This document shows, piece after piece, positions 1 to 6,372 of a stretch of 11,833 nt of DNA (the stretch's first letter is position 1; every line of letters starts with the position of its first letter). Below the pieces are notes generated by a model. The model made no database searches, was not told the origin of the DNA, and saw only the letters and a program-made list of their open reading frames with translations. A program made the position numbers and the translations under genes. This DNA is from TCS-49 sp964442515 (lineage in GTDB: Bacteria > Campylobacterota > Campylobacteria > Campylobacterales > Sulfurovaceae): the NCBI GenBank assembly GCA_964442515.1, contig CAYUAC010000061.1, positions 1 through 11,833 of the forward strand, read 5' to 3'.

Positions 1-947
1 ACTGCCGCCCGATCTATAAAGGCCCCATTTTTTACTGCAAAGACGCTTTTGACGGCGTGACGGCGATGGGGCGCATCGAAAAGGGTGATAATGACACTGA
101 TCTGCATGAAAAGATAGAAAAACAGGCGCCGAAAAAACCGGCCCATACCATGCCAAAATATGAAGATATCGCCATGCCAAAACCCTACACCAGCCATGAA
201 CCGCCCTTTTGGGGCAGACGGGTCATGCCCGTAGACAAAGCGCTGGCTTTTGACTGGATCAATGAAAAGATGCTGTTTAAACAGCGCTGGGGCTTTAAAG
301 GTAAAGATTTAAGCAAAGAGCAAAAACACAAGCAGATGCAAGACGTTATCACGCCAAAATATCTGGAACTTAAACAGCTGTTTTTGGATGAACTGTTTGA
401 ACCCACCGTGATTTACGGCTATTTTGCGTGTGAAGCCAGCAGGGATGATCTGATCGTTTATGATGAAAATAACAAAGCTCACGTTTTTGACTTTCAAAGG
501 CAGCAAAAACCTCCTTTCAGAGCGATCCCGGATTTTTATCTGCATGAAAAGTTAGCAGCATTTAGTATCGTAAGCGCGGGAGCAAAGATCAGCGAATATG
601 AACAAAAGCTGTATAATGCAGGCAATTTCAGTGATTACTATTTTGTCCACGGGCTTGGCGCGGAACTGGCCGAAGCGCTGGCTGAGATCGCGCATAAGCA
701 GATACGGCTGGATCTGGGTATTGATTCAGGCAGTATCAGAGACGTAAATATGACCGGCTACCAGGGCGCACGCTACAGCTTTGGCTACCCGGCGTGTCCG
801 GATCTGGAACTCAATGAAGCTCTCTTTGAACTGTTAAAGCCTGATGAATACGGCATAACACTGAGCCAGACCCACCAGATCGTTCCCGAACAATCCACTT
901 CGGCTTTGGTGTGTCCGCACCCTGAAGCCAATTATTTCAATATATAA
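1..947 (+). CDS. metH: Cobalamin-dependent methionine synthase, C-terminal part (5' partial)
   Basis: This is the carboxy-terminal end of MetH, which moves a methyl group from methyltetrahydrofolate through cobalamin to homocysteine in the cytoplasm. The reading frame is open from position 3 with no stop, so the gene begins outside the window and the GTG at 57 is not its start. Residues just before it (IYKGPIFYCKDAFDGV) fit the end of the B12-binding region. The rest is the AdoMet-binding reactivation domain: an R-x-x-x-G-Y motif inside GARYSFGYPACPD, a conserved GAELAEALAE helix, and the closing block with HPEANYF. In E. coli MetH the matching Arg and Gly contact AdoMet, which reductively remethylates inactive cob(II)alamin. 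The stop is TAA at 945-947, and a Shine-Dalgarno for the next gene overlaps it, suggesting co-transcription. Family assignment is firm; the upstream domains cannot be seen. Confidence 0.93.
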   Translation, partial: CRPIYKGPIFYCKDAFDGVTAMGRIEKGDNDTDLHEKIEKQAPKKPAHTMPKYEDIAMPKPYTSHEPPFWGRRVMPVDKALAFDWINEKMLFKQRWGFKGKDLSKEQKHKQMQDVITPKYLELKQLFLDELFEPTVIYGYFACEASRDDLIVYDENNKAHVFDFQRQQKPPFRAIPDFYLHEKLAAFSIVSAGAKISEYEQKLYNAGNFSDYYFVHGLGAELAEALAEIAHKQIRLDLGIDSGSIRDVNMTGYQGARYSFGYPACPDLELNEALFELLKPDEYGITLSQTHQIVPEQSTSALVCPHPEANYFNI

Positions 948-951
948 GGAG
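946..951 (+). promoter_or_regulatory. Ribosome binding site that fixes a TTG start
   Basis: AAGGAG overlaps the metH stop codon and ends 5 bases before the TTG at 957. No ATG or GTG lies near it in the same frame, and the first in-frame ATG would remove the membrane anchor and more. This site therefore decides the TTG start of the downstream gene and suggests translational coupling to metH. Confidence 0.75.
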
Positions 952-956
952 CTTTT

Positions 957-1688
957 TTGAAAACAATTGAATACGCCATTATCTACGTCCTCTTTTTTTC
1001 ACTGCTGCTGGCGGGTTTTGCGAAGTTTTCCCATCCAGCAGTCAAACCCCAAAGCAAACCCGAAACCCAAAAAAACAGAGCCGTCAACGTCCAGCAGCTT
1101 TACGCCAAAATCCCAAAATCGCTTTCAAAAAGAAAAAAACAGTATTTAAAGACGGTTCTTCCCGCGGTGTATAACGTCGATATGCAGCTGCGCCAAAAAT
1201 ACGACATGGCAAAAGAAGCGATTGCCAACAACGATGAAGACACGCTTAAAAAGCTGAAAAACAGATACGGCGTGGATACGAATAAAGAACTGCTTGCCGC
1301 GGTCAAACCCCATCCAAAAAGTATCACGCTTGCCCAGGCGGCGGTGGAAAGCGCATGGGCCACTTCACGCTTTTATAAACGGGCCAACAACCTTTTTGGG
1401 GTCTGGTCGTTTAATAAAAACGAACCCCGAATCGAAGCCACGGGCAGCCGCGAAGGGCAAAAGGTTTGGCTTCGAAAATATGACAGCACCAAAGAATCCA
1501 TTGCCGATTATTACAAAACCATCGCCACGGGATACGCGTATGAAGAGTTTCGCGAATTTCGCTTAAAAACCGATGACCCCTTCACGCTTATCGACCACCT
1601 GGACAGCTACTCCGAAAAGGGCAAAGAATACACCGCTTTGCTAAAAGATATGATCAAACACAACGATCTTACCCGCTTTGACCGCTAA
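957..1688 (+). CDS. Membrane-anchored glucosaminidase-domain (Bax-like) protein
   Basis: This is a 243-residue protein with an N-terminal hydrophobic segment (about residues 5-22), a Pro/Lys-rich linker (about 25-60) and a C-terminal glucosaminidase domain (about 110-240). The domain carries QAAVESAWATSRF, then NNLFGVWSF, YDSTKESIADYYKTIATGYAYEEFREFR, and a closing L-x-x-YSEKGKEY segment, the layout of the Bax/GH73-type glucosaminidase family. E131 in the VESAWATS block sits where the catalytic Glu of these enzymes lies. The expected role is cleaving N-acetylglucosaminyl bonds in peptidoglycan from the periplasmic face of the inner membrane. The anchor could be an uncleaved signal or a cleaved signal peptide; no lipobox Cys is seen. 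It starts with TTG and is closely coupled to metH, with no obvious functional link. Its stop overlaps the convergent receiver-kinase gene by 4 bases. The family is well supported; the precise bond cut is inferred. Confidence 0.85.
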   Translation: MKTIEYAIIYVLFFSLLLAGFAKFSHPAVKPQSKPETQKNRAVNVQQLYAKIPKSLSKRKKQYLKTVLPAVYNVDMQLRQKYDMAKEAIANNDEDTLKKLKNRYGVDTNKELLAAVKPHPKSITLAQAAVESAWATSRFYKRANNLFGVWSFNKNEPRIEATGSREGQKVWLRKYDSTKESIADYYKTIATGYAYEEFREFRLKTDDPFTLIDHLDSYSEKGKEYTALLKDMIKHNDLTRFDR

Positions 1689-2884
1689 GCATCTGCCCTT
1701 TTGTTGGGCAGCGTAACGGTAAATACCGCCCCTTTGGACCAGTTGTCCGCCTCTAAACCCGCGCCGATTTTTTTGACTATCAGAGTACAGATATATAAAC
1801 CGATGCCGGTACCTTTGTCAAATTTTTTCGTGCTTACATTTGGTTTGAAAATATTTGGCAGTACCTTTTCATCAATACCGCCGGCGTTGTCACAGATTTT
1901 AAGATATGTGTTTTGCTCATCTTTTTGCACATGCACCTCCACCTCTCTGTCTCTGCCGATACCGCGGGCTTCAAAGGCATCTTTGGCGTTATTGATAAGA
2001 TTAATCAGCAGGTGCTTTAAATCCGTGGCGATGACGTATACGTGCGTATCGCTGTCACCCACAACAGAAAGCTTGACGCGGTGTTTTCGCAGCTCGTCCT
2101 GAAGCAGCGTGGATACGGAATCCAAAAGCGAATCCAGCGATACCCGTTCAATCGTATAATCGGGCCGGAAAAAACTGCGAAAATGATCGATCGTTTCAAT
2201 CAGGTGATCGACCTGCCGCATCGTGCCTTTAGTGGAATCTTCGATCACGTCTTTATCGACCGTGCCGAATTCGTTATACGTGTATTCCAACTGCTGGGCC
2301 TGCAGCTGGATAATAGAAAGGGGCTGTTTATACTGGTGGGCAATCGCATCTATCATCTCTCCCATGACCGCAAACTTGGAACGTTCGGCAATGATCTCAT
2401 CTTTTTGGCGCAGCTGATCAACCTGCTGCTGTACTTTTTGTTCCAGATGCAACCGGTACTGCTCATTCTCACGGCGCAGCCGCAACTTCTCCACAGCTTT
2501 GTTCAGGCTGGTTAAAAACTGCTGCATATCCAAAGGCTTTAAAAGATAGCCTTCCACGCCCAGCTTGATCGTCTGGAGGAAAAAATCGGGTTCGTTATAA
2601 GCTGAAGTAATTAAAATCGGCACGTTTTGATCTATCTGTTTGATCTGTTCAATCATCTCTATACCGTTCATTTTCGGCATATTGATATCGGTGATGACCA
2701 GATCATAGGGGCGTGTCTGAAACTTTTGCAACCCTTCTTCCCCGTCATGGGCGGTATCGATGTGGAAAAAAAAGGTTTGCAGCACGTCCAGCGTGGCCTC
2801 TCTGGCAATCTCGTTATCTTCAACATACAAAAGCGTATACTCTTTGCAGCTTTCCTGAAGCTTTCCAATCTGTTGTGCATCCAT
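1685..2884 (-). CDS. Soluble hybrid: receiver domain followed by histidine kinase
   Basis: This is a 399-residue cytoplasmic protein with no membrane segment. Residues 15-134 form a receiver: acidic E22/D23, phospho-acceptor D66 in VITDINMP, S94, and K116 in GYLLKP. A coiled coil (about 132-170) leads to a transmitter with the phospho-acceptor H183 in AIAHQYKQPLS, N-box NLINNA (295-300), G1 box DNAGG (332-336) and G2 box GTGIGLY (358-364). A receiver placed before the kinase suggests phosphorylation of D66, probably by a membrane kinase of this operon, controls the kinase. Its own target regulator is not in the window. The H-box has Tyr-Lys where its neighbours have Trp-Arg. It is the last gene of the operon, and its ATG overlaps the preceding stop by one base (TAATG), typical of translational coupling; only a weak purine stretch (AAGAGA) lies upstream. 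The receiver is about 62% identical to that of the GGDEF-EAL protein by hand count. Confidence 0.9.
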   Translation of the reverse strand: MDAQQIGKLQESCKEYTLLYVEDNEIAREATLDVLQTFFFHIDTAHDGEEGLQKFQTRPYDLVITDINMPKMNGIEMIEQIKQIDQNVPILITSAYNEPDFFLQTIKLGVEGYLLKPLDMQQFLTSLNKAVEKLRLRRENEQYRLHLEQKVQQQVDQLRQKDEIIAERSKFAVMGEMIDAIAHQYKQPLSIIQLQAQQLEYTYNEFGTVDKDVIEDSTKGTMRQVDHLIETIDHFRSFFRPDYTIERVSLDSLLDSVSTLLQDELRKHRVKLSVVGDSDTHVYVIATDLKHLLINLINNAKDAFEARGIGRDREVEVHVQKDEQNTYLKICDNAGGIDEKVLPNIFKPNVSTKKFDKGTGIGLYICTLIVKKIGAGLEADNWSKGAVFTVTLPNKRADA

Positions 2885-4620
2885 TACGTATCCATTTCTC
2901 TTGGCAGGGTAACCGTAAAACAGGCACCGCTGTCTGTATTGGCGGCTTCTATCTTTCCGCCGCAGTGTTTGGAAACAATCATGTTTGACATATACAAGCC
3001 GATTCCCGTTCCCACTTTGACATCCTTGGTACTGAAATAGGGATCGAAGATTTTATCAAGATTCTGCGGATCAATCCCGCCGCCGCTGTCTGCGACGCTT
3101 ATCTGAACAAAATCCCTGTCCAATATTGTAGTAGAAATTTCTATAAATCCATCTTTATGTCCGTTTTGTACAATAGCGTCTTCACTGTTTTTTAATAAAT
3201 TTAAAATTACCTGCCGGATTTCGCTTGGATAGGTTTGTATTTTTTGATAACAGTCATAACGGCGCCGCAGTGTGATATGGTTGTTATTCAGCGATATCTC
3301 AATAATAAATACCGCGTCATCACAGATTTTTTCGGGGGTAATCTCAACCATCTCTTTGTGGGGTTTGAAAAAATTGCGAAAATCATCTACCGTGGCCGAA
3401 AGATTTTGGGTGTAATACGCGATTTTTTCTAAACGGCTTTGGAAAAAGGTTTTGTCAAAACTCTCCAGTGAGGTTTTAAGCTGCAGCGAATTGGCGGTGG
3501 ATGCGATGGCTGAAAGCGGCTGCCGCCACTGGTGGGCGATCATATTGATCATCTCTCCCATCTGGGCAAGCCTGGTTTGCTGCATCATTTTCTGGTGCTT
3601 TTGGTGCAGCTGCCTGCTTTTTTGCTCAATCTTTTCATACAGTGTGCGTTTATATTTCTGATCTCTGTATATTAAGTAGGCAATCAGCAGCAAGAAGATA
3701 GAAACCGTCGCGGTTACGGTATAATAATCCCTATAAATCGCCGCAACCTGAGCGCCTGAGGTCACTGAATAGATATATCCCGTATTTTGGCCCGTTATAT
3801 CCCTGATCGGTTTGAAGCTGAATATTTTTTGGCTGTCTTTATCATACAGGCTGAACGCATTGTACTCAAGCAGCCGTTTTTGCATCTGCGGCAGCGGGGT
3901 GCTTTGCTTTTTGCCGGAGATAAAAAAGGCCGGGTTGTTTGCCAAACGGCTATACTTTTGCTGCAAATCCTTTGGCCACAGGTTGGATGTCGCCATCGTT
4001 TCATGCAGCATGATACCCGTTTCGTTTTGAAAAGACTTGGCCATGAAACGCTGCAATATCTCTCCCGACATGGAGATTTCAACGCTTCCCAGATGAACAG
4101 ACCCCCGCGAAAGCGGATAAATGAAACGAAATCCGTGCACGACCCGTCCGATTTCAAAACCCTCCTGCATCGTTTTGGTTTTGTTTGTCAAAACCACCCC
4201 GGGACGGACGTCACTGAGATCATCGCCATATTTTTGGGGTTTGTGCATCCGTAAAAAACTTTCGGCATCGGGCAGGTGAAAATGAAACTGCTCAACGCCG
4301 AAATTTCGCATCCTTTTGTATTTCTGCGCCAGCATATGCCGCATCTGTTGTCTGACGTGGCGTTTTTGCTCGGTGTCACCCTGCCCCGCCCTGTAAAAAA
4401 GCTCCAGAAGTTTTTCATTGTCTTGTAAAGACAGATATACATTTTTGGAAGCGATTGAAAACGAGTGATAAATCGTTTCATACTGATTTTGCAGGTTTTT
4501 CGTCTGGGCATCCAAAAAGGCATCGATCCTGCTGTTTTTGACCGCGTTCATATACATCAGCGCAAAGGCCGCCAACGATAAATAGATGAGCCAGATCAAG
4601 CCTGTTTTGACCGTTTGCAT
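2884..4620 (-). CDS. Membrane sensor histidine kinase, dCache_3-like periplasmic domain
   Basis: Counted from the ATG at 4620 the protein has 578 residues: TM1 about 5-25, a periplasmic domain about 30-297, TM2 about 300-319, a coiled coil, then the kinase. The periplasmic block FLRMHKPQKYGDDLSDVRP, followed by GFRFIYPLSRGSVHLGSVEISMSG, resembles the double sensory (dCache_3) domain of two-component kinases; the ligand is unknown. There is no HAMP domain. Kinase motifs are H363 in MIAHQWRQPLS, N-box NLLKNSEDA (from 474), D511 in ADSGGG, PYFSTK, and GTGIGLY (537-543). It should autophosphorylate and pass phosphate to a receiver, most simply that of the next gene, whose ATG overlaps its TAA. 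In-frame TTG (4632) and GTG (4623) are alternative starts; none has a clear Shine-Dalgarno, and ATG was preferred as the more usual codon. The transmitter half closely resembles that of the kinase at 6369-8579. Confidence 0.9.
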   Translation of the reverse strand: MQTVKTGLIWLIYLSLAAFALMYMNAVKNSRIDAFLDAQTKNLQNQYETIYHSFSIASKNVYLSLQDNEKLLELFYRAGQGDTEQKRHVRQQMRHMLAQKYKRMRNFGVEQFHFHLPDAESFLRMHKPQKYGDDLSDVRPGVVLTNKTKTMQEGFEIGRVVHGFRFIYPLSRGSVHLGSVEISMSGEILQRFMAKSFQNETGIMLHETMATSNLWPKDLQQKYSRLANNPAFFISGKKQSTPLPQMQKRLLEYNAFSLYDKDSQKIFSFKPIRDITGQNTGYIYSVTSGAQVAAIYRDYYTVTATVSIFLLLIAYLIYRDQKYKRTLYEKIEQKSRQLHQKHQKMMQQTRLAQMGEMINMIAHQWRQPLSAIASTANSLQLKTSLESFDKTFFQSRLEKIAYYTQNLSATVDDFRNFFKPHKEMVEITPEKICDDAVFIIEISLNNNHITLRRRYDCYQKIQTYPSEIRQVILNLLKNSEDAIVQNGHKDGFIEISTTILDRDFVQISVADSGGGIDPQNLDKIFDPYFSTKDVKVGTGIGLYMSNMIVSKHCGGKIEAANTDSGACFTVTLPREMDT

Positions 4621-4635
4621 CACAACCGGCAAAAA

Positions 4636-6372
4636 CTACAGCAGTTTGGGTTGCGGTTTGCCCAGATAAAAGCCTTGGAACTGATCGATTCCTTCATCTT
4701 TTAAGATATCATACACTTCTTTGGAGTGGACAAACTCGGCAATCGTTTTAATAGAGAGTTTCTTGGCAAAACTGATGATAGCCTTGACCAGTACCAGCGA
4801 CTGGATATCGTGATCGATATTTTTAATCAGGGAGCCGTCAATTTTGATGTATTCAGGCAGCAGCGACAGAATCTGGGTAAAGTTGGAATACCCGCTGCCA
4901 AAATCATCCACCGCGATTTTGAGTTCGCGGCAGTCAAAACTGTCAAAAAACTCTTTGAGCTTTTTATAATTGTCTATATCCTGGCTCTCTACGATTTCAA
5001 AGACAAGATTGCAGCGGATATTGTTGCGGATACTTTCTTCCATATAATCATGAAAAATCCTGCTGATTTTTTCATTTTGCATATCTTTGTAATTGAGGTT
5101 GATCGTAAAGGTTGTATCCTTATTGGCCCTGGCAACTGCAAGCACCTTTTCTATCATCATCTGCGACACTTGGTCATACTGTTTTGTCTGCAAGGAGACA
5201 TCCAGAAAGAAAAACGGCGATACGTACTCATCACTGTCTGCTTTGTACAGCCGCATCAATGCTTCATATTTGACCACATTGCCCCGGCCGTCAAATATGG
5301 GCTGAAAAAAGGGTACGATACGGCTTTCCTGCAGTGCCGCGGTGAGTTCTTTTTGCCAGTAAAACATATTTTTAAGTTCATCGGTGGTATCAAGAGCGTT
5401 TTCGTATTCGATGAACTTTTTATTTTTGCGCTTGGCTTCTTCCAGCGACAGGCTGGCTTTATTGAAAAGATCGCTGCACTCAAAGGCGATACCCACGGTA
5501 ATGGTTATCATGATATTTTCGCCGGCTACTTCAACCTCTTTGCCGTCAACCTGTTTTAACATAGCGGTTATATCTTCATAAATCTTTCGGTAGCTGCATT
5601 CGCTGCACGCGACAAAAAGCGCAAACTCGTCAGCGGAGGTACGATAAGCTTCATACCCGTTTGCGGAGGCAAATTCCCGCAGCTGCTTTCCAAAAGTACG
5701 CAATACCTCGTTGCCCGTATCAATACTGTAAACGGAATTGATGTTTTTAAAATTGTTGATATCGATTAAAAACAAGATCGAACGCAGCTGCGGAATGCTG
5801 TCGGCTTCATTCATCTTCGCATCCAGCGAAGCCCTGTTTTGCAGCCCCGTCAACTGATCCAGAAACATTTGATCCTGCAGCATTTTTTCTTTATTGTGAA
5901 CATTACGCGCCAGGGTGCGGTTTTCATTTTCAAGCTGCTTTCTGTATGCTTCGTTTTGCTGTTTGAGGCTGATCTTTTCCACCGCTTTGGTCAGCATATC
6001 CACAAACTGGTTCAGTTCAACCGGTTTGAGAAGATACCCTTCCACCCCAAGACGGATCGTTTCCATAAAATATCCCGAATCGTTATACGCCGAAGTGATC
6101 AAAATCGGTATATCCAGATCACTCTGCCGGATCTTTTCGATCATATCAATGCCGTTAAGCCGGGGCATATTGATATCGGTGATGATAAAATCATACCTGT
6201 TGTCGTAAAACTTTTGCAAGCCTTCCTGCCCGTCTGCGGCAACTTCGATACGGGGGAAGAAGTCTTGCAGCAGATCCAGGGTGGATTCTCTTGCTTCTTT
6301 ATTGTCTTCGATATAAAGGACCCTGAGGTCTTTGCCCACTTCCATAAGCTGATCGATTTTTTCTTTATTCAT
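4636..6372 (-). CDS. Response regulator: receiver, degenerate GGDEF, EAL (c-di-GMP phosphodiesterase)
   Basis: This is a soluble 578-residue protein. The receiver (about 16-134) has E22/D23, phospho-acceptor D66, S94 and K116. A coiled coil (135-168) leads to a GGDEF-type domain (about 170-325) and an EAL domain (about 335-578). The GGDEF signature reads TSADEF (245-250) and the conserved GD after the helix reads GN, so cyclase activity is unlikely; no RxxD inhibitory site is seen. The EAL domain keeps the expected metal and catalytic positions: E370 (EALMRL), N425, E459 (FEIVES), D489/D490 (DDFGSGYS), K510, E546 (AEFV) and Q566 (QGFYLGKP). The predicted activity is hydrolysis of cyclic-di-GMP to pGpG, tuned by phosphorylation of D66 and perhaps by GTP binding to the GGDEF fold. 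Its ATG overlaps the upstream kinase stop (ATGA) with AAGGTGG 4 bases ahead, so that kinase is the likely partner. The activity is inferred from residues. Confidence 0.92.
   Translation of the reverse strand: MNKEKIDQLMEVGKDLRVLYIEDNKEARESTLDLLQDFFPRIEVAADGQEGLQKFYDNRYDFIITDINMPRLNGIDMIEKIRQSDLDIPILITSAYNDSGYFMETIRLGVEGYLLKPVELNQFVDMLTKAVEKISLKQQNEAYRKQLENENRTLARNVHNKEKMLQDQMFLDQLTGLQNRASLDAKMNEADSIPQLRSILFLIDINNFKNINSVYSIDTGNEVLRTFGKQLREFASANGYEAYRTSADEFALFVACSECSYRKIYEDITAMLKQVDGKEVEVAGENIMITITVGIAFECSDLFNKASLSLEEAKRKNKKFIEYENALDTTDELKNMFYWQKELTAALQESRIVPFFQPIFDGRGNVVKYEALMRLYKADSDEYVSPFFFLDVSLQTKQYDQVSQMMIEKVLAVARANKDTTFTINLNYKDMQNEKISRIFHDYMEESIRNNIRCNLVFEIVESQDIDNYKKLKEFFDSFDCRELKIAVDDFGSGYSNFTQILSLLPEYIKIDGSLIKNIDHDIQSLVLVKAIISFAKKLSIKTIAEFVHSKEVYDILKDEGIDQFQGFYLGKPQPKLL

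Noticed and set aside
55..70. GTG at 57 as the start of the first gene
   Set aside because: In-frame residues upstream match the MetH B12/reactivation junction, so this is an internal codon of a gene cut by the window.
1701..3040. Long plus-strand open frames opposite the receiver-kinase gene
   Set aside because: They are antisense shadows of a gene with clear receiver and kinase motifs; their translations show no domain logic.
3708..3726. Plus-strand TATAAT-like sequence with a GTTAC near it inside the second kinase
   Set aside because: It lies within coding DNA of the opposite strand without a -35 or a downstream gene, and the inverted repeat found at 8623 is not present.
4726..5559. A 277-residue plus-strand open frame opposite the EAL region
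   Set aside because: Low-complexity hydrophobic translation antisense to conserved EAL codons; no ribosome site or family resemblance.
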